Source of the DNA: Aeromicrobium wangtongii
GTDB taxonomy: Bacteria > Actinomycetota > Actinomycetes > Propionibacteriales > Nocardioidaceae
Assembly: GCF_024584515.1 (NCBI RefSeq)
Contig: NZ_CP102173.1
Coordinates: forward strand, 1,550,001 to 1,614,000
Reading direction: 5' to 3'
Length of the DNA: 64,000 nucleotides
In this document: positions 17,221 through 27,982 of the stretch, in pieces
Layout: every line of letters begins with the position of its first letter
Position numbering within the stretch: the first letter of the stretch is position 1
Notes under the pieces: generated by a model
The model's input: the letters and a program-made list of their open reading frames with translations, nothing else
The model's database searches: none
What the model was told of the DNA's origin: nothing
Translations under genes and position numbers: made by a program

Positions 17221-17318
17221 CACAGACCGACCTGGTGGTGTTTGCCGGCCGCCCCCGACGTCGTCGAGTCGCCCGAGGTGTTCATGGGTAGGCCACGGCG
17301 GCACGTCTCGGCTACGTT

Positions 17319-18092
17319 ATGGCGGTGGCCAGTGGAGTCATCGCTCTGAATCACGTCGGGGTCAGCGTTGCCGATCTTGACCGCGCTCGGTCCTTCTGGG
17401 TCGACATCCTCGGGGCCACCGACCACGTGGCCTTCGCGTGGCCCGTGGGAACCGGCCCCGCCGACGAGGTGTTCGCGACGGAAGGCACGTCCGCCGCGAT
17501 GGCGCTGCTGCGCACCGACACGGCGTTCCTCGAGCTCTTCGCCTTCGGCTCGCCGACACCCGCGATCAGGCCGGCAGCGAGCCCGGGCGTGGCAGCGCTG
17601 GCCTGGGCGGTGCCGGATGTCGCGGCGGTCCGCGCGCGGCTGGGACTCGGTGCCGACGAGCAGGTCCGCTGCCCCGACGGCACGCCGGTCGAGCTGCGCG
17701 CCGCGGACGGCGGCCCGACGGGCTTGGTCGGCGTGACCGTGCGGGTGCCTGACCCAGCGCGTCACCTCTTGGCGACGGTGCCCGGTCCGGTCCCGGTGAC
17801 CGTGGTCGGCGGCGCGGACGCACACGCCGCGCGCCCGGTCGATCTGGGCGTCAACCACCTGTGCCTGGATGTCGCCGGGATCGCTGCCGTGCGTGCCGGG
17901 CTCGACGGGGTGCTCTGGCACCACGACGTCACCGAATCCAGTGGCGGCAAAGCAGCGGTCTGCTACGGGACGACATACGACGGGGTGCTCGTCGAGATCT
18001 CGGAGAGCCGCAGCCCGGACGCCTTCTTGGCCCGCCGTCGCCTCAAGCACCCTGGAGTCCTGGGCCCGGCGGGGTCGCAGCAACAGACCTGA
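17319..18092 (+). CDS. VOC/glyoxalase-fold protein
   Basis: This 257-residue protein has two vicinal-oxygen-chelate modules. The first starts ALNHVGVSVADLDRARSFW and the second contains GVNHLCLDVAGIAAVRAGL and a terminal YDGVLVEISE with the usual metal glutamate. Typical roles are dioxygenase, epimerase or lyase on small substrates; none is identifiable here. The start at 17319 is the only ATG near the domain and has no obvious ribosome site. It stands alone beside the LysE remnant. Confidence 0.8.
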   Translation: MAVASGVIALNHVGVSVADLDRARSFWVDILGATDHVAFAWPVGTGPADEVFATEGTSAAMALLRTDTAFLELFAFGSPTPAIRPAASPGVAALAWAVPDVAAVRARLGLGADEQVRCPDGTPVELRAADGGPTGLVGVTVRVPDPARHLLATVPGPVPVTVVGGADAHAARPVDLGVNHLCLDVAGIAAVRAGLDGVLWHHDVTESSGGKAAVCYGTTYDGVLVEISESRSPDAFLARRRLKHPGVLGPAGSQQQT

Positions 18093-18216
18093 GAGTCCGG
18101 TCGACCGTCCCGCGAGTGGTGCAGATCGGGGCGACACGCCGTCTCACTTTCGTCAAATTGCGCCGCTCGCGGGGTGGGCGCTTGTAACTGCCTGTCGCAC
18201 CCGCCACAGTGTGGCC

Positions 18217-20820
18217 ATGCGTTTCGCGGATCCCCGGTCCTGCCCCGATTGCCGAGGTGTCCTCGACGGCCAGCCCGCGTGCCCGCGCTGCGGCCTCGAC
18301 CTCACCTCCATGGAGGCCCGTCAGCTCTGGCAGGTGCTCCTGCAGGCTGACGACCTGCTGGCCCGAGCCGGCCAGCACCGCCTGGCACCGGTCGGCCAGC
18401 CCCCGGCACCCCAGCCCCAAGCGCCCGCACAGCCGCAAGCGCCCGCACAGCCGCAAGCGCCCGCACAGCCGCAAGCACCCGAGCCGCGGGCGCCCCAGCC
18501 CCAGGCGTCCCCGGCGGCTGACCCGTTCGTCGCGGTGCCGCCGACCTGGCAGCCCTATCCGGCGCGAGGATCCGCGCCGCCCGCCGAGGGCCCGCCGGCA
18601 GCGGCACCTCCGCGCGACGCCGGACGTGGCTGGTCGGTCGGCACGATCCTGCTGGTCCTGGGTGCCTTCGGGCTGGTCGCGGCCGGGATCATCTTCGTGA
18701 CCCGATCGTGGGAGGACCTCGGCCTGGCAGCTCGGACGCTGGTGCTGCTCGGCGTCACGGCGGTCATCGGCGCGCTCGGCGTCTGGGTGACCCGCCGGCC
18801 ACTGCGTGCCTCCGCCGAGGCCGTCTGGTCGGTCTTCCTCGCGCTGCTGACGCTCGACTTCTTCGCCGCCCGGCACGAGGACCTCGCGGGGATCGGCTCG
18901 CTGAGCGTCGCGGGCGGCTGGGTGGTGTGGGGCATCGTGGCACTGGCGCTCAGCACGGCGATCGCCGTGTGGGCGCGACCCCACGTGAACACGGTCCTGA
19001 TCGCGACGGCCGTGGCCTCGAGCGTCGCGATCACCATCGCCGGCATCGGTGCCGGCGGGCTCGGTGACGACTGGGACTTCGCCTGGCGAGCGGTCATCGC
19101 GCTGATCGTCACCGGCGTGCTGGCACTGGCCACGCGTCCGGCGAAGCTGCCGCCCACGACGCTGGCTGCCCGAGCCGTCGTCGCCGTCTTCTTCGTGGCG
19201 GCCTATGTGGCGGCGTTCGTCGCGGTCATCGACCACCCGTCGCCCGACGAGCTGGCCGGTTCGGGGCACGGTGCTCCGATGCTGCTGATGGGGGCCGCGG
19301 CGGTCGTCATCGCATGGCTGGTGCCGGTCGTCCGCATCCCGGCGGTGGCGCTCGCCGTGCTGGCCGCGTGCGCACTGGTCGTCGTGCCGGTCGCGGACGC
19401 GGGCACGACGGAGAGCACTTGGCTGGTGCTGGCCGTGCTCGCCGTGGCGCTGTCGGCCGTCGGAACCAGGGGAGTGGACGACTGGATGCGGGGCGTGCGC
19501 CTGGGCGCCGTCCCGGCGGTGGCGGGTATCGCGGTCGTCCACATCGCCCTCGTGGCAGAGCTGTTCGCGACGATGGGCAACAGCCTCGGGGCTCCCTGGG
19601 AGGTGGCCGGCGACGCGCGCCTCGACCCCGGAGCGGTCGCCGATCGTGCGGCATGGATCGTCCCGGTCGTGCTGGTCGCCCTGGTGGCGACGGCCTGGTT
19701 CGTCGCCCGCTGGCCGGAGCTGTCCGCGGCTCGCCAAGCCCTCGCTGCGGCCGTCGTGGCGCTGGCGATCGGCGGCGCGGACGCCGTCGCAGCGCTCAAG
19801 TGGCCGGTCTGGGCCGCGGCGCTGTCACTGCTGGTGCTCGCTGCAGGGCTGGTCGTGGCCCGCCTGCGTACGCGCGTGGCGGCGCCGACGGTCCTCGTGG
19901 CCTGGCTGGCACTGGTGGCGGCGTCCCTCGCGTCCGCCTCGCAGGGTGTCTCGGCCGCGACCTGGTTGCTGGGCGGGCTCCTGCTCGTCATGGTGGCGCT
20001 GCTCAGCACCGGCGACCAGCTGCGCCACGCGCACGCCGTGATCGGCACCGGCCTCGTCCTCGGCGGCACGGCCGCGCTGGTCGACCTGCTCGACGTGGCG
20101 GACGGCTCTGTCCCTCTGCTCGTCGCGGCCGTCGCGCTGGCGCTCATGGCGGCGGCGCAGCTGGCGCCCGCCTTCCGTCCGGTGGGCCCGACCGTCGAGA
20201 TCGCCGCCGCCGTGGGGCTCGGGATCGCTCTGCTGACGCCAGGCACCTCTGGCCAGGTTTCGGTGCGATGGACGATCGCCGGCGTCGGCCTGATCGCCCT
20301 GAGCTTCGTCGCTGCGGGCCGTCGCTGGCTGGTGTGGCCGGGGCTGGCCGCGCTGGTCGTGGCGTACCTCGGCTTGATCGTCGACAGCGGATTCTCGTTC
20401 GTGGAGGCCTACACGTTGCCGCTCGGCGCGGCAGGCCTGGCTGCCGGGACGTTCGCGGCGGTGAAGAAGCCCGAGATCAGCACCTGGGCAGTGCTGGGGC
20501 CGGGCCTGGCGCTCGCGCTCCTGCCGAGCGTGCCGCAGGCGCTGGCCGAGCCCACCGGATTGCGCGCGCTGTTGCTCGGGGCTGCTGCGCTGGTGGTCCT
20601 GGCCATCGGCGTCCGCCTGGGCTGGCAGGCTCCGTTCGTCGCCGGTGTCACGATCCTGACGCTGCTCGTGCTGTTCAACATCGGCCCGTACGCCAATGCC
20701 GCGCCGCGGGTCGTGCTGATCGCGGTCGTCAGCGCAGTCCTGCTGGCCGTCGGCATCACCTGGGAGGACCGGGTGCGTGACGGCCGCAGGATCGTGGCCT
20801 ACGTTCGATCCATGCGCTGA
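18217..20820 (+). CDS. Large polytopic membrane protein with N-terminal zinc-ribbon-like motif
   Basis: This 867-residue protein starts with a CPDCRG-x7-CPRCG zinc-ribbon-like motif (residues about 8-25). A Pro/Ala/Gln-rich cytoplasmic linker (about 65-125) follows, built partly on an 18-bp tandem DNA repeat. After this come more than twenty hydrophobic segments of regular length to the end. It resembles the actinobacterial SCPU/DUF2157-like multi-spanning proteins annotated only as membrane proteins. Function is unknown. The ATG at 18217 is chosen because it starts directly before the zinc ribbon. An RDD-domain membrane protein follows after 10 bp, probably co-transcribed. Confidence 0.75.
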   Translation: MRFADPRSCPDCRGVLDGQPACPRCGLDLTSMEARQLWQVLLQADDLLARAGQHRLAPVGQPPAPQPQAPAQPQAPAQPQAPAQPQAPEPRAPQPQASPAADPFVAVPPTWQPYPARGSAPPAEGPPAAAPPRDAGRGWSVGTILLVLGAFGLVAAGIIFVTRSWEDLGLAARTLVLLGVTAVIGALGVWVTRRPLRASAEAVWSVFLALLTLDFFAARHEDLAGIGSLSVAGGWVVWGIVALALSTAIAVWARPHVNTVLIATAVASSVAITIAGIGAGGLGDDWDFAWRAVIALIVTGVLALATRPAKLPPTTLAARAVVAVFFVAAYVAAFVAVIDHPSPDELAGSGHGAPMLLMGAAAVVIAWLVPVVRIPAVALAVLAACALVVVPVADAGTTESTWLVLAVLAVALSAVGTRGVDDWMRGVRLGAVPAVAGIAVVHIALVAELFATMGNSLGAPWEVAGDARLDPGAVADRAAWIVPVVLVALVATAWFVARWPELSAARQALAAAVVALAIGGADAVAALKWPVWAAALSLLVLAAGLVVARLRTRVAAPTVLVAWLALVAASLASASQGVSAATWLLGGLLLVMVALLSTGDQLRHAHAVIGTGLVLGGTAALVDLLDVADGSVPLLVAAVALALMAAAQLAPAFRPVGPTVEIAAAVGLGIALLTPGTSGQVSVRWTIAGVGLIALSFVAAGRRWLVWPGLAALVVAYLGLIVDSGFSFVEAYTLPLGAAGLAAGTFAAVKKPEISTWAVLGPGLALALLPSVPQALAEPTGLRALLLGAAALVVLAIGVRLGWQAPFVAGVTILTLLVLFNIGPYANAAPRVVLIAVVSAVLLAVGITWEDRVRDGRRIVAYVRSMR
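18421..18474 (+). repeat. Three perfect 18-bp tandem repeats
   Basis: The unit GCGCCCGCACAGCCGCAA occurs three times without mismatch and encodes repeating A-P-A-Q-P-Q in the linker of the large membrane protein. It is prone to copy-number change. Confidence 0.9.
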
Positions 20821-20830
20821 GGAGGGCAGC

Positions 20831-21529
20831 ATGACCGATCCGACCACCACCGACCGCTCCGTGCGCGAGCTGCGACGCGAGGCGCTGTGGCAGGACACGC
20901 TGCTGTTCAGCGCGGCCTTCTCGCTGGGCGCCGTGCTCTACGTGGCGTTCGAGACCATCAGGCTGGCGATCGACGACGATGCCAGTGGTGACTTCTGGTC
21001 GGTCAGCATGTCCGATCACCTCGTCCTGACGGGCCTGGTCGTCGGCGAGCTGTTCGTGCTGGTCAACAACGGCCTGCGCCAGGGGGTGCGCGGGCACAGC
21101 ATCGGCAAGCACCGTGTCGGTCTGGCAGTGGTGGACGTCGGCACCGGCAGGCCGGCCGGCGCCGCCCGCGGTCTGCTGCGCGGCCTGGTGACCGTCGTGC
21201 TGCTCGACCTCGCGCTCGCCGCGATACCCATCGGGCTGCCCACCGTGCTGCGGCGACTCACACCCGAGGCGTGGCACGTCGGGGGAGCGGCCTACGTCGC
21301 GTTGCTGGTGCTGCTCGTCCCGCTGCTGCTGTCCAGCGACCGCGGGCTCGCCGACCGCATCGCCGGCACCGAGGTCGTCCGCGGCGTGGGCGCCCAGGCC
21401 ATCACGACCGAGGAGCGCAGCAAGCTGGTGGGCCTCATCGAGGCGGCGGGCGTCATCGGCCTGCTGACGGTCGCGATCGTGTACATCGCCTTCTTCGCCC
21501 AGCTCTTGCACTTCCCTGATCTGTTCTGA
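20831..21529 (+). CDS. RDD-domain membrane protein
   Basis: This 232-residue protein has an RDD domain: hydrophobic helix SAAFSLGAVLYVAF, then GHSIGKHRVGLAVVD, the typical post-helix motif, TGRPAGAARGLLRG and a later SSDRGLADRIAGT. At least four membrane spans are visible. RDD proteins are small transporters or accessory membrane proteins of uncertain role. The ATG follows GGAGGGCAGC. It is 10 bp after the large membrane protein, so the two are probably one transcript. Confidence 0.82.
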   Translation: MTDPTTTDRSVRELRREALWQDTLLFSAAFSLGAVLYVAFETIRLAIDDDASGDFWSVSMSDHLVLTGLVVGELFVLVNNGLRQGVRGHSIGKHRVGLAVVDVGTGRPAGAARGLLRGLVTVVLLDLALAAIPIGLPTVLRRLTPEAWHVGGAAYVALLVLLVPLLLSSDRGLADRIAGTEVVRGVGAQAITTEERSKLVGLIEAAGVIGLLTVAIVYIAFFAQLLHFPDLF

Positions 21530-21543
21530 CCTGATCTGTTCTG
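21515..21543 (+). repeat. Short tandem duplication over the RDD stop codon
   Basis: CCTGATCTGTTCTG occurs at 21515-21528 and 21530-21543. The first copy encodes the last residues of the RDD protein, and its stop lies in the duplication. It is probably a recent replication slippage. Confidence 0.7.
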
Positions 21544-21582
21544 GTCCGCGCGGCGTCCGGCGTGTCCTCTCGACATCGTGTA

Positions 21583-21596
21583 TCTTGATATCAAGA
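21583..21596. promoter_or_regulatory. Perfect palindrome upstream of aconitase
   Basis: TCTTGATATCAAGA is a 14-bp perfect palindrome, about 105 bp before the aconitase start and followed by an AT-rich ATTTTT. It is a strong candidate operator; the cognate factor is not identifiable from sequence. Confidence 0.55.
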
Positions 21597-21627
21597 CATT
21601 TTTCCCGGCGACCGTGCCGGCCCTCGG

Positions 21628-21643
21628 TTAGGTGAGCCTGACC
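21628..21643. promoter_or_regulatory. Iron-box-like (DtxR/IdeR) site upstream of aconitase
   Basis: TTAGGTGAGCCTGACC matches 14 of 16 positions of the DtxR/IdeR consensus TTAGGTTAGCCTAACC. It lies 59 bp before the aconitase ATG. Iron control of an iron-sulfur enzyme would make sense, but binding is untested. Confidence 0.5.
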
Positions 21644-21701
21644 GTGCGCCGTGAGAGTCCGCTGGGCAGGATGGACACTGACCGCGCGAAGGAGAATGAC
21701 G

Positions 21702-24479
<2,778 letters not shown>

Positions 24480-24495
24480 TCAAGTCCGCGCACCT

Positions 24496-24527
24496 CAGGG
24501 GCATCGCCGATTCCGGCGGTGCCCCTG
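24496..24527 (+). terminator. Terminator after aconitase
   Basis: A 14-bp stem with one G-T pair (24496-24509 and 24514-24527, loop ATTC) lies 17 bp after the acnA stop. It is GC-rich with no U tract, typical for actinobacteria. Confidence 0.75.
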
Positions 24528-24561
24528 CTGCGTTGTGTGCCGATGCGACAAAATGCTGTCG

Positions 24562-24628
24562 GCAACAACAATTTGTTGCGAAGATGCTGGACGCGCCTCC
24601 AAACGCGCTATACGTTGTCCCAAACAAC
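24562..24628. promoter_or_regulatory. AT-rich operator region for the ROK-controlled sugar operon
   Basis: Two inverted repeats lie in the leader of the binding-protein gene: GCAACAA-CAAT-TTGTTGC (24562-24579) and GTTGT-CCCAA-ACAAC (24614-24628). They share the GTTGT/ACAAC half-site. The region is strikingly AT-rich for this genome, and ROK repressors commonly use such sites. Confidence 0.55.
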
Positions 24629-24694
24629 AAACGCGTTACGTGCTCGAAACATGTCGGCCACGACGCACAACTGGAGGAATTGGAGGCGGTCTGT

Positions 24695-25789
24695 GTGAAG
24701 CGGACACGCAATCTCGTGCTTGCCACAGTCATGGGTGCGACTCTCGCACTCAGTGCGTGCGGTGGTAGCGACAGCGAAGGCGGCGACGGCGGCAGCGCCG
24801 GCGGCAACAGCAAGGCCGAGGGCAAGATCGGCGTGATCCTGCCTGACACCAAGTCATCCGTGCGGTGGGAGAGCGCTGACAAGCCGGCGCTCGAGAAGGC
24901 CTTCAAGGCCGCCGGCGTCGACTACGACGTCCAGAACGCCGAGGGTGACGCCGACAAGATGGCCACCATCGCCGACGGCATGATCACCGGTGGTGTGACC
25001 GTGCTGGCGATCGTCAACCTCGACTCCGAGTCCGGTGCCGCCATCGAGTCCAAGGCGGCCAAGCAGGGCGTCAAGACCATCGACTACGACCGCCTCACGC
25101 TGGGTGGCTCGGCCGACGTCTACATCTCCTACGACAACAGCAAGGTCGGCGCCCTGCAGGGCGAGGGTCTGGCCAAGTGCCTGGGCGAGAAGGACGCGAA
25201 CATCGTCTTCCTGAACGGTTCGCCGACCGACAACAACGCGAAGCTGTTCTCCGACGGTGCGCACAGCGTCCTCGACAAGGTCTCGACGTACACCAACGTC
25301 GCTGAGCAGTCCGTCCCGGACTGGGACAACGACAAGGCCGTCACGATCTTCGAGCAGCTCTACACCAAGGTCGACGGCAAGGTCGACGGCGTCTACGCGG
25401 CCAACGACGGCCTCGCGGGCGGTGTCATCTCGATCCTGAAGAAGAACGGCCAGAACGGCAAGGTCCCCGTGACCGGTCAGGACGCGTCGGTCGAGGGTCT
25501 GCAGAACATCCTCGCCGGTGACCAGTGCATGACGATCCAGAAGTCGGCCACCGGTCAGGCCAATGCGCTCGCGGAGACCGCAATCGCGATGGTCAAGGGC
25601 GAGGACCCCAAGACCACCAGCACGGTCAAGGACGATGAGGGCGGCCGCGACGTGCCGTCGATCCTGCTCGACCCGGTCTCGATCGACAAGACCAACGTCC
25701 AGGCAGTCGTGGACGCCGGAGACCTCAAGGCCTCCGACATCTGCGAGGGCAAGTTCGCCCAGCTCTGCAAGGACAACGGCGTCGGTTGA
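24695..25789 (+). CDS. Sugar ABC transporter substrate-binding lipoprotein (xylose type)
   Basis: This 364-residue extracytoplasmic binding protein has a lipoprotein signal: KRTRN, a hydrophobic core and the lipobox LSAC near residue 20, then a Gly/Ser-rich tether. The mature part is a type 1 periplasmic-binding fold of the XylF/ribose class (KIGVILPD, then GVTVLAIVNLDSESG, AKQGVKTIDYDR and VYAANDGLAGG). The GTG at 24695 follows GGAGGCGG at good spacing; the longer frame lacks a signal. It heads the operon SBP-ATPase-permease-ROK. A pentose such as xylose is the likely ligand (inference). Confidence 0.9.
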   Translation: MKRTRNLVLATVMGATLALSACGGSDSEGGDGGSAGGNSKAEGKIGVILPDTKSSVRWESADKPALEKAFKAAGVDYDVQNAEGDADKMATIADGMITGGVTVLAIVNLDSESGAAIESKAAKQGVKTIDYDRLTLGGSADVYISYDNSKVGALQGEGLAKCLGEKDANIVFLNGSPTDNNAKLFSDGAHSVLDKVSTYTNVAEQSVPDWDNDKAVTIFEQLYTKVDGKVDGVYAANDGLAGGVISILKKNGQNGKVPVTGQDASVEGLQNILAGDQCMTIQKSATGQANALAETAIAMVKGEDPKTTSTVKDDEGGRDVPSILLDPVSIDKTNVQAVVDAGDLKASDICEGKFAQLCKDNGVG

Positions 25790-25795
25790 TCCGCG

Positions 25796-25834
25796 GGGTG
25801 CGACCCCTCGGAGCTCTTCCGAGGGGTCGCACCC
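25796..25834 (+). terminator. Intercistronic hairpin with 17-bp perfect stem
   Basis: Perfect 17-bp arms (25796-25812 and 25818-25834) close a 5-nt loop, seven bases after the binding-protein stop and about 75 bp before the ATPase start. It probably acts as a partial terminator or an RNA-stability element that keeps binding protein in excess over ATPase and permease. Confidence 0.75.
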
Positions 25835-25909
25835 GGTGCTGTTCCCGGCACCGCTCCAGCGTCACCCCATCGCCACACTTTCTCGGATCCTGCCCTCGGA
25901 AGGCTCACC

Positions 25910-26689
25910 ATGAGCGACACCACCCCACTCCTGCAGCTGCGCGGAGTCAACAAGAGCTTCGGCGTGGCCCACGTCCTGCACGACGTCGACCTCGCCATCT
26001 ATCCCGGCCAGGTCACCGCCCTGGTCGGTGACAACGGCGCCGGCAAGTCCACGCTGGTCAAGACGATCGCGGGCATCCACCCCGCCGACAGCGGCGAGTA
26101 CCTGTTCGAGGGCAACCCGGTCCACGTGCACGGCCCCAAGGACGCCTCCGCCCTGGGCATCGAGGTCGTGTACCAGGACCTCGCCCTCGCCGAGAACCTC
26201 GACATCGTCGAGAACATGTTCCTGGGCCGGGAGAAGACCAAGGGCCTGGTCCTGGACGAGACGACGATGGAGTCCAAGGCCCGCGAGGCACTGACGTCGC
26301 TGTCGGTGCGGACCGTGAAGTCGGTCCGCCAGAGCGTCTCCAGCCTCTCCGGTGGCCAGCGCCAGACCGTGGCCATCGCCAAGTCGGTGCTGTGGAACTC
26401 CAAGGTCGTCCTGCTGGACGAGCCGACCGCCGCGCTGGGTGTCGCGCAGACGCGCCAGGTCCTCGACCTGGTGCGTCGCCTGGCCGATTCCGGGGTGGGC
26501 GTGCTGCTGATCTCGCACAACCTCGTCGACGTGTTCGAGGTCGCTGACCGCATCACGGCGCTGTACCTGGGCCGGGTCGCGGCTGACGTCGCGACCAAGG
26601 ACGTCACGTCCCGTCAGGTCGTCGAGCTCATCACGACCGGCACCTCATCCGACCTCGACGTGGCCGCGGCTTCGTCCACGACCATCTGA
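25910..26689 (+). CDS. Sugar ABC transporter ATP-binding protein
   Basis: This 259-residue single-domain ATPase of the monosaccharide importer class has Walker A GDNGAGKSTL near residue 44, the signature LSGGQRQTVAIAKS near residue 147, Walker B VVLLDEPTAAL and an H-loop VLLISHNL. XylG/RbsA proteins usually have two fused ATPase domains, but this is the short FrcA-like form and must dimerise. The ATG follows GAAGGCTCACC. It precedes the permease by 16 bp. Confidence 0.92.
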   Translation: MSDTTPLLQLRGVNKSFGVAHVLHDVDLAIYPGQVTALVGDNGAGKSTLVKTIAGIHPADSGEYLFEGNPVHVHGPKDASALGIEVVYQDLALAENLDIVENMFLGREKTKGLVLDETTMESKAREALTSLSVRTVKSVRQSVSSLSGGQRQTVAIAKSVLWNSKVVLLDEPTAALGVAQTRQVLDLVRRLADSGVGVLLISHNLVDVFEVADRITALYLGRVAADVATKDVTSRQVVELITTGTSSDLDVAAASSTTI

Positions 26690-26705
26690 CGCGGGGGACA
26701 CTCAC

Positions 26706-27980
26706 ATGACTGACATCATCGACTCGGACGCCAAAGAGGCTGAGCAGGTCGGCTTCGCCGCCGATCTCACGCAGTCCGCAACGCTGGGCGAATCGATCCG
26801 GGCGTACATCCAGCGCGTGCGCGGCGGCGACATGGGGCCGCTGCCCTCGATCTTGGGCCTGATCGTCCTGCTGATCGTCTTCGGCTTCGCCAACGACCGG
26901 TTCCTGTCGAACCTCAACCTGGCCAACCTGACGACCCAGGCGGGGTCGATCATCATCCTGGCGATGGCGCTCGTCCCGGTGCTGCTGCTCGGTGACATCG
27001 ACCTGGCAGCGGGCTACACCGGCGGCACGTCCGCCGCCGTCATGGGCCTGCTGATCGTCAAGCAGGACCAGCCGTGGGGAGTGGCGGTCCTCGCCGCCCT
27101 GGCGACCGGTGCCGTCATCGGCACGATCATCGGCGTGCTGGTGGCCAAGCTCGGTATTCCCTCGTTCGTGGTGACGCTGGCGTTCTTCCTCGGACTGCAG
27201 GGCGTGCTGCTGAAGCTGATCGGTGAGGGCGGCTCGGTCCGCGTCAACCAGGAGGTCATCAGCGGTATCGCCAACAGCAACATGAGCGTGGCCGCAGGCT
27301 GGATCTCGGCGGTCGTCATCATCGCGGCGCTGGCGGCCCTGGGGCTGCTGGGTCATCGTCGCAAGGTGTCCCGCGGGCTCCAGCACCAGCCGCTGGCCGT
27401 CGTCGTCGCGCAGATCGTCGCGATCGGCGCGTTCATCCTGGTCGTGACATACATCCTGAACCAGAACCGCAGCGTCAACGCGAACTTCCCGATCCAGGGC
27501 ATCCCGTACGTCATCCCGCTGGTCGTCGTGCTGCTGATCATCTGGTCGTTCGCGCTGGGTCGCACGACCTGGGGACGTCACGTCTACGCCGTCGGCGGCA
27601 ACGCCGAGGCGGCACGTCGTGCCGGCATCAACGTCGACCGCATCCGCGTCTCGGTGTTCATGCTGTCCTCGACCACGGCCGCCCTGAGCGGCATCGTCGC
27701 CGCCTCGTACGTCGGCAAGGTCTCCACCTCGTCCGGCGGCGGCAACACCCTGCTGTACGCGGTGGGCGCGGCCGTCATCGGCGGCACGAGCCTGTTCGGT
27801 GGCAAGGGCAAGGCCAGCAACGCCATCGTCGGTGGTCTGGTCATCGCGACGATCGCCAACGGCCTGGGCCTGCTCGCCCAGGCGTCCTGGATCAACTTCG
27901 TGGTCACCGGCGGCGTGCTGCTCCTCGCAGCGAGCGTCGACGCGGTGTCGCGCAGGCGGCGTTCCGCGACAGGCCTGTAG
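26706..27980 (+). CDS. Sugar ABC transporter permease (XylH type)
   Basis: This 424-residue inner-membrane permease has about ten hydrophobic spans. Family segments include LGDIDLAAGYTGG, FVVTLAFFLGLQG, TTWGRHVYAVGGNAEAARRA and the C-terminal GGKGKASNAIVGG. The N-terminal 40 residues are cytoplasmic and acidic. It forms the channel for the preceding binding protein and ATPase. The stop is 2 bp before the ROK gene start, so regulator and transporter are co-expressed. Confidence 0.93.
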   Translation: MTDIIDSDAKEAEQVGFAADLTQSATLGESIRAYIQRVRGGDMGPLPSILGLIVLLIVFGFANDRFLSNLNLANLTTQAGSIIILAMALVPVLLLGDIDLAAGYTGGTSAAVMGLLIVKQDQPWGVAVLAALATGAVIGTIIGVLVAKLGIPSFVVTLAFFLGLQGVLLKLIGEGGSVRVNQEVISGIANSNMSVAAGWISAVVIIAALAALGLLGHRRKVSRGLQHQPLAVVVAQIVAIGAFILVVTYILNQNRSVNANFPIQGIPYVIPLVVVLLIIWSFALGRTTWGRHVYAVGGNAEAARRAGINVDRIRVSVFMLSSTTAALSGIVAASYVGKVSTSSGGGNTLLYAVGAAVIGGTSLFGGKGKASNAIVGGLVIATIANGLGLLAQASWINFVVTGGVLLLAASVDAVSRRRRSATGL

Positions 27981-27982
27981 AC

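Noticed and set aside
17040-17349. Overlapping ORFs of 93 to 142 codons in the 17.0-17.35 kb gap
   Set aside because: None has a continuous domain or ribosome site. They are accounted for by the LysE remnant and antisense composition.
18421-18474. Short tandem repeats resembling the start of a CRISPR array
   Set aside because: The units are contiguous without spacers and in frame with a coding linker; no cas genes are present.
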